Source: a virus
Length of the DNA stretch: 37,512 nt
Virus record (IMG/VR): IMGVR_UViG_3300030616_000054
Location: 1-37,512 of that record
Strand: one strand, 5' to 3'
How positions within the stretch are numbered: the first letter of the stretch is position 1; each line of letters starts with the position of its first letter. The notes below the pieces were generated by a model. The model was not told where the DNA came from and ran no database searches. It saw only the letters and a list, made by a program, of their open reading frames with translations. The translations under genes were made by a program, and so were the position numbers. This document shows positions 13,401 to 19,525 of the stretch, in pieces.

Positions 13401-13856
13401 ATGGCTAACGATATAAATCAGGTAATTCTGGTCGGGAGGCTCACGCGTGAGGCGGAGCTGAAGTACACACAGGGGGGGACGGCGATCTGTAAGTTTTCGA
13501 TCGCCGTGAACCGCAGCCGGAAGAACGGCGAGGAGTGGACCGAGGAGGCGCATTTCTTCGATGTCGTGCTCTGGGGCCGGCAGGGAGAGGCGATCCATCA
13601 GTACCTCTCGAAGGGGAAGCAGGTCGCCGTTGCCGGCGAGCTGCGGCAGAACCGCTGGCAGACCGACGACGGGCAGAACCGCAGCAAGGTCGAGATCCAC
13701 GCTCTGAACGTGCAGCTGCTCGGGGGAGCGAAGGGCGAGGGATCCGGAGGCCAGCAGTCGGGCGGGTACAACCGCAAGACCGCAGCGGACGCGGTATGGG
13801 ACGAGCCGGCGCCGAGCGCCGGTCCGGAGAACTTCGAAGACGATATACCGTTCTGA
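13401..13856 (+). CDS. ssb: Single-stranded DNA-binding protein
   Basis: 151 residues with AAAGGAG upstream. Residues 1-108 are the OB-fold of bacterial SSB (INQVILVGRLTREAELKYTQ, FSIAVNR, FFDVVLWGRQGE, YLSKGKQVAVAGEL, NRWQTDDGQNRSKVEI). A glycine-rich flexible linker follows, then the acidic C-terminal tail FEDDIPF that recruits partner proteins. It protects ssDNA and supports replication and annealing. The position after the nuclease/annealase genes fits a recombination cassette. Confidence 0.97.
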   Translation: MANDINQVILVGRLTREAELKYTQGGTAICKFSIAVNRSRKNGEEWTEEAHFFDVVLWGRQGEAIHQYLSKGKQVAVAGELRQNRWQTDDGQNRSKVEIHALNVQLLGGAKGEGSGGQQSGGYNRKTAADAVWDEPAPSAGPENFEDDIPF

Positions 13857-13869
13857 GGGGAGGTGAGCG

Positions 13870-14160
13870 ATGAAGAAGAACTACACACGAGAGGTCCATA
13901 ACGTAGCGACTGCCAACCTGGCGCTCTGGCACAGGGTGTGGGACGTGCTGCTCGTCGCGGAGAAACCGCTCACCGTACGGGAGCTCGCAGAGTCCTGTAA
14001 CGTGAGCCGGGACCGGATGAACTGCATCCTCACGAGCCTCTCGGCTCACGGCGTCCCGGTTTACGAGGAGAGCGTCGGCCGTGCGATATTCTACGGCGTC
14101 TGCCGGCCGATCAGTCATCGGAAGATGGATGAGCTGATCGGGCTCAGGGAGGCGGTGTAG
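13870..14160 (+). CDS. Winged-helix DNA-binding protein
   Basis: 96 residues with GGGGAGG upstream. The segment LWHRVWDVLLVAEKPLTVRELAESCNVSRDRMNCILTSLSAHGVPVYEE is a winged helix-turn-helix (helices at about 20-65), similar to DprA-C or ScpB-type small regulators. It is probably a transcription regulator of the middle genes. It ends 2 bp before the next gene. Confidence 0.65.
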   Translation: MKKNYTREVHNVATANLALWHRVWDVLLVAEKPLTVRELAESCNVSRDRMNCILTSLSAHGVPVYEESVGRAIFYGVCRPISHRKMDELIGLREAV

Positions 14161-14162
14161 CG

Positions 14163-14384
14163 ATGGCTGATAAGAATAAACAGGTTACCTTCTCGCTGCG
14201 AAGCGCAGCCGAGAAGACGGAAATAGAGGAGTATGCGGCCGAGAAAGGGTTCCTGAATGTTGGCTCTCTCGCGCGCTTCGCCCTCTATCAGTACATGACG
14301 CGCTGTCCGTCGAGACGGGCGCGGTGCAGTACTGCACGGGCGCAATCCGGCGAAAAAAGAGAGGGGGTTCAACGTGAAAAGTAA
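14163..14384 (+). CDS. Small RHH/MobC-like protein
   Basis: 73 residues. QVTFSLRSAAEKTEIEEYAAEKGFLNVGSLARFALYQYMTR has the strand-helix-helix order of RHH proteins, followed by a basic tail (RRARCSTARAQSGEKREG). It is probably DNA binding. The last 11 bp overlap the M23 peptidase start. It is the third RHH-like protein in the phage. Confidence 0.55.
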   Translation: MADKNKQVTFSLRSAAEKTEIEEYAAEKGFLNVGSLARFALYQYMTRCPSRRARCSTARAQSGEKREGVQREK

Positions 14385-14871
14385 GCAGTTTATAGCGATC
14401 GTTCTGATTCTGCTGTTTTCGGCGTCCATCGCGGGCGCCGAGAGCCCGCGGCGATGGCCGATCCTGGGGATGGAGCGCTCCGATATCACGAGCGATTTCG
14501 GATACCGCGAGGACGGCTTCGGAGGTCGGGAGGGGTTTCACTTCGCGATCGATGTCGCCGCCCGCCGCGGGACCCTGGTCCTGGCGACGCACGACGGGGT
14601 GGTCGTCGATCACTTCCCGCCGCCCGACGGCTGGTATCGCGGCCATGAGGTCTACGGCGGCTGCGTGCTGATCGTATCGGAGGACGGCTGGGCGACCTTT
14701 TACGCGCACCTCTCGGCGAGCTTTGTCCGCGAGGGCCAGCGGGTCACCGCAGGGCAGATGATCGGCCGGGTCGGCAGCACAGGGCTCTCGACGGGGAATC
14801 ACCTGCACTACGAGATCCTGATCGATCCGCTGCGCTATACCGAGGCGATGTTCGGGGAGGAGGGTCTATGA
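14374..14871 (+). CDS. Exported M23-family peptidase
   Basis: 165 residues from GTG 14374 with GAGGGGG upstream. Residues 1-22 are a signal peptide (KQFIAIVLILLFSASIAGA). The M23/LytM domain has His56-x3-Asp60 (HFAID), His112 (YAHLS) and His143-x-His145 (HLHYE), the full zinc-ligand and catalytic set, so it should cut peptidoglycan cross-bridges in the periplasm. It lies far from the lysis cassette, among early genes. It could assist lysis, or it could be expressed earlier for wall remodelling. An endolysin is already present at 35381. Confidence 0.85.
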   Translation: MKSKQFIAIVLILLFSASIAGAESPRRWPILGMERSDITSDFGYREDGFGGREGFHFAIDVAARRGTLVLATHDGVVVDHFPPPDGWYRGHEVYGGCVLIVSEDGWATFYAHLSASFVREGQRVTAGQMIGRVGSTGLSTGNHLHYEILIDPLRYTEAMFGEEGL

Positions 14872-15128
14872 ATATTTTCGACTATGCAACCAAGGTCAAC
14901 AGATTTCTGAGAATAACCAGACGCCCGAGCGGTGCGTTCCAGGTACAGTTCGAAGGCGCCGAGGTGAAATACGGGCCGCTTCTGAAAGCTGAGTTCGGGC
15001 TTGGCAGCACTATCGCTGAGGCGCTGAACGACTACGCCGCGAGGATCTCGGGGAGGGTAATCGTCTTCGATGCGTGGGACGAGAAGTATAGACAAGAATA
15101 TAGGGTTCCAGGCAGGAAGCGGCCATGA
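14868..15128 (+). CDS. Hypothetical protein
   Basis: 86 residues, starting in an ATGA overlap with the peptidase gene. FRITRRPSGAFQVQFEGAEVKYGPLLKAEFGLGSTIAEALNDYAARISGRVIVFDA looks like a small alpha/beta protein. Proteins of this shape (FxVxxxGxxxxxxGxTxxEALxDYxxxIsG) recur in phages as hypothetical early proteins. The function is unknown. Confidence 0.6.
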   Translation: MNIFDYATKVNRFLRITRRPSGAFQVQFEGAEVKYGPLLKAEFGLGSTIAEALNDYAARISGRVIVFDAWDEKYRQEYRVPGRKRP

Positions 15129-15161
15129 TCCGCATCCTCGCAAAATATCAGGAGGGCAGTG

Positions 15162-15407
15162 ATGAAAAATAGAGATAGTATGGAAACCATATCAACACGC
15201 AAGAAAATAAAAGAACCTTGGTGCACCGAACTGGGAGCTACTTACTGCGTCGGGGAAATGGATTATATGGCATTAAACTTGATAAATGCGGAGACAGGAG
15301 AGATGCGGCAGAAAATGGTCTCTGTGGATTTTGTTGTCAGACGGTGCTTCGGAAAGGCCCGATTGCGTGACGTTGAGGTTGAGGAAAAAAATCAGGAGGG
15401 TGAATAG
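15162..15407 (+). CDS. Hypothetical protein (lower-GC block)
   Basis: 81 residues from ATG 15162 with GGAGG six bases upstream. It opens a stretch to about 16200 with clearly lower GC and more AT-ending codons than its neighbours, suggesting recent acquisition. The palindrome TATGGAAACCATA at 15179-15191 lies inside its first codons. No family is recognised. Confidence 0.55.
   Translation: MKNRDSMETISTRKKIKEPWCTELGATYCVGEMDYMALNLINAETGEMRQKMVSVDFVVRRCFGKARLRDVEVEEKNQEGE
15179..15191. promoter_or_regulatory. Third copy of the ATGGAAACCAT palindrome
   Basis: TATGGAAACCATA, with arms TATGG/CCATA, shares an identical 11-mer with the switch region at 2727-2737. Here it lies just inside a coding sequence. 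It may be a distal operator or chance. Confidence 0.3.
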
Positions 15408-15746
15408 ATGGATAGCGGCACGTATCGCAGGGTTCCAGAGGGCGAAACATACACAGGGGAAGGACAGGTCTATTATTTATGGAGTGATGGTACATTTCGC
15501 GGGTATCCAGAGGAGAAGGATGAACCAATAAGCACATTTCGAGGTGTCCCGCCGGATTGCTACACCCAAGCCGACCTTAGCCAAGTCGCCGAGCGGATGA
15601 GGCAGCGGTGTATTGAGGTGTGTAAAAATGAGCTAAAGCTTATTGGAGAATTAATTGAAATACGAAACAGCGAACACCTTGACGGGAGAGAATGGGAAGC
15701 GGAGGTAATATGTACCGCAATCCAAAACCTGGAGGTAGAGGGATGA
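15408..15746 (+). CDS. Hypothetical protein
   Basis: 112 residues with AGGAGG upstream; the start abuts the previous stop. The N-terminal part is polar (TYRRVPEGETYTGEGQVYYLWSDGTFRGYPE). The C-terminal part is helical with three cysteines (ERMRQRCIEVCKNELKLIGELIEI). It belongs to the lower-GC accessory block. The function is unknown. Confidence 0.5.
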   Translation: MDSGTYRRVPEGETYTGEGQVYYLWSDGTFRGYPEEKDEPISTFRGVPPDCYTQADLSQVAERMRQRCIEVCKNELKLIGELIEIRNSEHLDGREWEAEVICTAIQNLEVEG

Positions 15747-15952
15747 AAATAGAAGATGAATTCTATCTGGTATGGGAGCCTATGTCTGGATATGCCAGAT
15801 ATCAACATAAATATAGGCATGATGCAGAAAGAGAGGCTGAACGACTGGCAAGCGAAAATCCTGAAAAATCCTTCTATGTGCTAAAGGCTCTGAGCGTATC
15901 GAAGGCAATAAAGCCGGTAGAGACGACAGAATTAAATACCATTCCATTTTAG
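15743..15952 (+). CDS. Hypothetical protein
   Basis: 69 residues from ATG 15743, with GGAGG ten bases upstream and an ATGA overlap with the previous gene. FYLVWEPMSGYARYQHKYRHDAEREAERLASENPEKSFYVLKAL resembles short phage proteins with a YxVWNP...A..EAxRLA...P...F.VL pattern and no known function. Earlier in-frame ATGs lack a ribosome-binding site. Confidence 0.6.
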   Translation: MKIEDEFYLVWEPMSGYARYQHKYRHDAEREAERLASENPEKSFYVLKALSVSKAIKPVETTELNTIPF

Positions 15953-15965
15953 CAGGAGGTAACCA

Positions 15966-16217
15966 ATGGAAGGTAATCCGAGAATCGAAAAGCACATGGT
16001 AGCCGTACACGATGAGCTGTGTAAATACGGGCTGACATCGGAAAACAGGACGAAGATATACAACCGAGTATATAGCCAGATGACCGCCGTAGTCGAGGCA
16101 GAGCGGGAAGCGTGTGCAAAAGAATGTGAAAAGTTATCAGAGATTCCAGAGTTTGCCGACTATGCAGAGGCGTGCTTTGATTGCGCCGAAGCCATCCGAC
16201 AGCGGGGTGAGAAGTGA
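15966..16217 (+). CDS. Hypothetical protein
   Basis: 83 residues with AGGAGG upstream. Mostly helical (MTAVVEAEREACAKECEKL), with four cysteines (CAKEC, CFDC) that could bind metal. Related short proteins of the type REACAxxCExLA...A...CA.AIR are common among phage hypothetical proteins. The function is unknown. Confidence 0.6.
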   Translation: MEGNPRIEKHMVAVHDELCKYGLTSENRTKIYNRVYSQMTAVVEAEREACAKECEKLSEIPEFADYAEACFDCAEAIRQRGEK

Positions 16218-16417
16218 CCGCGCTCTTCTACTCTGTCCGCTGCCGCGTCGTGATGCCAGATGAGGCCGACGACAATGAGACGCAGATCGAGGTCCCTGGC
16301 GGTATGGGCCAGGGAGAGACGCTTCGTTTCTGGGCGGACCTCGAAGATAAGCTCGGGGCGGTAGACGTGGAGATCGTAGAGGGCGAGTGGAGGGGGCTGT
16401 GGTGGCGGACAGATTGA
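16214..16417 (+). CDS. Hypothetical protein
   Basis: 67 residues from GTG 16214 in a GTGA overlap with the previous gene. An acidic, probably all-beta small protein (FYSVRCRVVMPDEADDN, QIEVPGGMGQGETL). No family is recognised. GC rises back to the phage average here. Confidence 0.45.
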   Translation: MTALFYSVRCRVVMPDEADDNETQIEVPGGMGQGETLRFWADLEDKLGAVDVEIVEGEWRGLWWRTD

Positions 16418-16437
16418 TACATGGAGAAATGTGAATA

Positions 16438-17418
16438 ATGGGACGACAACCGAAATATGATGCTGATTATTTTCCGTTCTACGCGAAGGACGGGCGGACG
16501 CTCTTCATCCTGCAGCAGCGTTACGGCCTGGAGGGTATCGGGTTCTTCACGAACCTGATGCGCCTTCTGACGTTGACGCCGAACCATCATCTCTGCATTC
16601 AGGAGGAAGCTGATCGGCTGTATTTTTTCTCAAAAATTGGCATAGATGAGGATCGCGGAATGGAGATGATAGATCTACTGGTAAAGACCGGAAAGATACA
16701 TCACGACTTGTGGATAACTCACAGAGTGATCGTATCTGAAGATCACCTCAATAGCCTAAAACCGCTGTATGAACGGCGGAAACAGGAGATTATAACCATC
16801 GAAGAAATTGAAAATACCTACATTAATCGAATTAATGTAGACGAAAAAGGGATAAATGTAGACATAAACCCGATAAATGACAGCAGAAACACACAAAGCA
16901 AAGCAAAGCAAAGTAAAGTAAAGCAAAGCAAAGCAGAGGAAACTACATCTAAGCCTGTGGATAACTCTCCGCAGTCGGCCGCGCATGTCGACCCGAGCGA
17001 TGTCGTGGCTGCTGCTGCCGCCTTTAATCTGCAGCTGCAAGGAGGGGAGGCGAGGACGGCAGCCGAACGGCTCGAAGCACGGGGACTCGGAGCCGACTTT
17101 ATCGCCTGGGTCGGGGAGGAGCTGCGCGCGGATCGGAAGATCAAGAACCCCGCCGGCTTCCTGCGCCGCATGCTCGCCGACCTGGACGGGTACGGGGACT
17201 ATCTCGCGAGGTATCGAGAGCGGACCAGGGCCTCACCGGATCCGGGGAGAGCGAAAACACCTGCGGATAGCTGCCCCGACTGCGGGGCGAAGATTCGTAT
17301 CATCGGCGACGAGGCGTGGTGCAGCGAGTGCCGGCAGTTGCTGTGGGTATACGATAGCGATTTCAATATCTGGAGCGCGCCGCCGGAGAGAAAGGCGGAG
17401 GACGCTGCAGGCTGGTAA
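16438..17418 (+). CDS. DUF4373-type replication initiation protein
   Basis: 326 residues. The N-terminal 100 (KYDADYFPFYAKDGRTLFIL, RYGLEGIGFFTNLMRLLTL) match the Lin1244/Lin1753-like DUF4373 domain found in phage replisome organisers. Residues 120-170 are low complexity and encoded by AT-rich DNA with eight AAAGC/AAAGT units (16895-16934), a likely origin inside the gene, as in several phages. A C-terminal zinc ribbon (CPDC and CSEC) follows a domain resembling DnaD/replication-protein C-termini. No helicase loader was identified separately. The ribosome-binding site is weak. Confidence 0.78.
   Translation: MGRQPKYDADYFPFYAKDGRTLFILQQRYGLEGIGFFTNLMRLLTLTPNHHLCIQEEADRLYFFSKIGIDEDRGMEMIDLLVKTGKIHHDLWITHRVIVSEDHLNSLKPLYERRKQEIITIEEIENTYINRINVDEKGINVDINPINDSRNTQSKAKQSKVKQSKAEETTSKPVDNSPQSAAHVDPSDVVAAAAAFNLQLQGGEARTAAERLEARGLGADFIAWVGEELRADRKIKNPAGFLRRMLADLDGYGDYLARYRERTRASPDPGRAKTPADSCPDCGAKIRIIGDEAWCSECRQLLWVYDSDFNIWSAPPERKAEDAAGW
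16820..16934 (+). other. Candidate replication origin inside the replication gene
   Basis: AT-rich patch in a GC-rich gene. AATGTAGAC occurs twice (16834-16842, 16855-16863), with ATTAAT twice just upstream, followed by eight pentamer units AAAGC/AAAGT in tandem (16895-16934). Iterons plus an AT-rich stretch within the initiator gene fit an origin. Function is inferred. Confidence 0.5.
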
Positions 17419-17434
17419 TCTACCGGGAGGGGAG

Positions 17435-17719
17435 ATGACCGAGAAGGAGATCAGAACGATCGATACGACCGGGCTGTATGCCTGGCTGCTGGAGAGGATG
17501 GAGTGGGAGAGCTTCGTCGAGATGTGCCAGAGGTTCGGCGGCCAGCGGGTGTGGATCCCGCGGCAGCCGTATCTCGAGGACCGGAACGCAGAGATCCGCC
17601 GGCGTTTCGGCGCGATCATGGAGGGCGGGCATAGTCCGGATATGACGGCGATCTACGAGTCGCTGGCGCGAAATTTCGGCATGACACCGAGCGGGATCCG
17701 GCACGCTCTTTATGACTGA
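17435..17719 (+). CDS. Mor-like transcription activator (middle/late switch)
   Basis: 94 residues with GGGAGGGGAG upstream. FGGQRVWIPRQPYLEDRNAEIRRRFGAIMEGGHSPDMTAIYESLARNFGMTPSGIRHALY follows the Mor/C family of phage Mu: GGxxxYIP, Rnxxixxxf.G, and a C-terminal helix-turn-helix. Members activate middle or late promoters. It is the last gene before the terminase, so it probably drives the late operon. The direct repeats 3' of it (17717-17736) could be its target. Confidence 0.75.
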   Translation: MTEKEIRTIDTTGLYAWLLERMEWESFVEMCQRFGGQRVWIPRQPYLEDRNAEIRRRFGAIMEGGHSPDMTAIYESLARNFGMTPSGIRHALYD

Positions 17720-17779
17720 TATATGAGAGTGATATAAAAAAATGCCGGATTCTGCCTTGTTTCGGCATCGAACATGCCG
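17711..17779 (+). promoter_or_regulatory. Candidate late promoter and attenuator region
   Basis: TGATATA occurs at 17717-17723 and 17730-17736 (13 bp apart), the second overlapping TATAAA, a possible -10 box; no good -35 is present, as expected for an activator-dependent promoter. Downstream, ATGCCG (17742-17747), CGGCAT (17763-17768) and ATGCCG (17774-17779) can form two mutually exclusive 6-bp hairpins. Confidence 0.4.
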
Positions 17780-17874
17780 TATATTCCCAGGCAACTGGGA
17801 GGGTGCGCTTTTTGCGCCCTCGGGGCCAGATATGGCCAGATCGCCACACGCGAGGGAGCGCGACAGGAAAGAGT
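17720..17874 (+). other. Intergenic region before terminase genes
   Basis: 155 bp with no convincing gene. Besides the switch-like hairpins it has GAGGGTGCGC/GCGCCCTC around a T-rich loop (about 17796-17818). A packaging site (cos or pac) could lie here, beside the terminase small-subunit gene, but no signature proves it. Confidence 0.35.
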
Positions 17875-18336
17875 GTGCTTTCAACGACAAGGCAGAGATA
17901 CATCGAGTTTTATTTCCACCACAAGGACGGGAAGACGATCCCGGAGATCGCGAAGCTGTACGAGATGGGCGAGCGTACTGTTGAGCGGGGTCTTGCTTGG
18001 TGCCGCGCTCAGCGCATCGGCAATCGAGAGCTGTCCAGGGAGCTTGAGGACCGCATCGCGGACCTGCGCGATGATATCCGCCGCATCGAGCGGCGGATCA
18101 AGCGCACCGAGCGAGATATCGACGATGCTCCGAAAGACGGGCCGAAAGACTCACCGCTCGTCGGACTCACCCAGGCAGTCGGAAAGCTGTACACGGAGCT
18201 GCGTGAGCAGAAGCGATATCTCGCCGAGTTGGAGGGAATCTACAAGCAGACCCTCAACGTACAGCACACCGGCGGCGATGGCGGCCCGATCCGATACGAG
18301 GCAGTCAGTGCCGAAGATTCCGATCAAGATCAATGA
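17875..18336 (+). CDS. Terminase small subunit (putative)
   Basis: 153 residues from GTG 17875 with AGGAAAGA upstream; the frame is open further upstream but in non-coding-looking sequence. Residues 8-45 (RYIEFYFHHKDGKTIPEIAKLYEMGERTVERGL) form a helix-turn-helix. A charged coiled coil follows (ELEDRIADLRDDIRRIERRIKR). This is the organisation of TerS proteins that bind pac/cos DNA and oligomerise. It directly precedes and overlaps TerL by 29 bp. Confidence 0.75.
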   Translation: MLSTTRQRYIEFYFHHKDGKTIPEIAKLYEMGERTVERGLAWCRAQRIGNRELSRELEDRIADLRDDIRRIERRIKRTERDIDDAPKDGPKDSPLVGLTQAVGKLYTELREQKRYLAELEGIYKQTLNVQHTGGDGGPIRYEAVSAEDSDQDQ

Positions 18337-19525
18337 AACCTTTCTTCCCCTCTACGACCTTGAGACCCGGTACATCGAGAACATAGGCGGTCGGCGTAGC
18401 GGGAAAAGTGTTGCAATATCGCAGCTACTCACGCGCCGGGCTCTGGAATACCCGAGGCGGAAAGTCGTCTGTTTGCGAAAAGTCGGCCGCACGCTGCGAT
18501 TCTCGGTCTGGCCGCGACTGAAATCTGCTGTTGATGAGGCGGTCGGACTGGGGCGGTGCCGGCAGAACAAGACCGAGATGACACTGCTGCTACCGGGAGG
18601 AAGTGAGTTCCTGTGCATCGGGGCAGACGATCCGGAGAAGCTGAAATCGATCGAGGGCGTGACTGACTACTGGTTCGAAGAGGCGACGGAGTTCGATGAG
18701 CGGGATCTCGATACCGCGGATGCCGGGCTCTCAACTCCCGCAGCATGGCCGAATCAGATATGGCTGACGCATAACCCGATACCGAAGATCCCGGGACACG
18801 AACACTGGCTTGAGCGCCGGTTCTTGCGCCGGGAGCTTCCGATCGGCAAGGTCGTAGTTGACGGCAGTACCGCCGTGCTGCGGACCACCTACCGGCAGAA
18901 CGCCTTCTGTCCTCCGGAAGTCCGAGAGGTCCTGGAGGGGTACCGGGAGACGAACCCGGACCTCTACCGCATGTGGGCACTCGGGGAGTTCACCACGGTA
19001 GAGGGAGTGATCCTGGACGGCTGGGACATCGTGAACAAGGTTCCCTCTGGTGTACCGTTTCTCGGCTATGGTCTTGACTTCGGCTACGCTAACGATCCGG
19101 CGGCGCTCGTGGCGATCTGGGAGCACAACGACGAGCTGTATGTTCGCGAGGATCTGTACTCAACCGGCCTGACAAACCAGGACATCGCCGAGCGCATGGG
19201 AGACCTCGGGATCAGCAGGAGCGATATAATCCGCGCTGACAGCGCAGAGCCGAAAAGCATCGAAGAGATCAAACGGCTCGGGTTCACTGTTGTCCCTTCG
19301 CTTAAAGGGCCGGACTACAAGCGGGCCGCCGCGAACTGGCTCAAGTCGAAGCGGATCCATTTCATCGAAGGATCAACGAATCTGATCCGCGAGGCGTCCA
19401 CCTGGTCCTGGGATCGAGACCGACACGGCAACGTGCTTCCGAGGCCGGCCGACGGTGACGATCACACTATCGATGCCATGATCTATGGCTCATACAGGAA
19501 ATCAAGACGCTGGAGGCCCCTGTGA
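18308..19525 (+). CDS. Terminase large subunit
   Basis: 405 residues from GTG 18308 with GAGG upstream. N-terminal packaging ATPase: Walker A GGRRSGKS (27-34), Walker B with catalytic acids TDYWFEEATEFDE (119-131). C-terminal RNase H-like nuclease: GLDFGYANDP with Asp257, Asp311 in RADSAEP, and DDHTIDA with Asp389, the three metal ligands. It resembles the Terminase_3/PBSX XtmB group. It pumps DNA into the prohead and cuts concatemers. It overlaps the portal start by four bases. Confidence 0.93.
   Translation: MPKIPIKINETFLPLYDLETRYIENIGGRRSGKSVAISQLLTRRALEYPRRKVVCLRKVGRTLRFSVWPRLKSAVDEAVGLGRCRQNKTEMTLLLPGGSEFLCIGADDPEKLKSIEGVTDYWFEEATEFDERDLDTADAGLSTPAAWPNQIWLTHNPIPKIPGHEHWLERRFLRRELPIGKVVVDGSTAVLRTTYRQNAFCPPEVREVLEGYRETNPDLYRMWALGEFTTVEGVILDGWDIVNKVPSGVPFLGYGLDFGYANDPAALVAIWEHNDELYVREDLYSTGLTNQDIAERMGDLGISRSDIIRADSAEPKSIEEIKRLGFTVVPSLKGPDYKRAAANWLKSKRIHFIEGSTNLIREASTWSWDRDRHGNVLPRPADGDDHTIDAMIYGSYRKSRRWRPL

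Noticed and set aside
15125-15172. 15-codon ORF starting in an ATGA overlap (MIRILAKYQEGSDEK)
   Set aside because: Too short to support, and it contains the ribosome-binding site of the gene at 15162. It may be chance or a coupling peptide.
16895-16934. Tandem repeats as a CRISPR array
   Set aside because: The units are 5 bp without spacers and lie in frame inside a replication gene. No cas genes are present.
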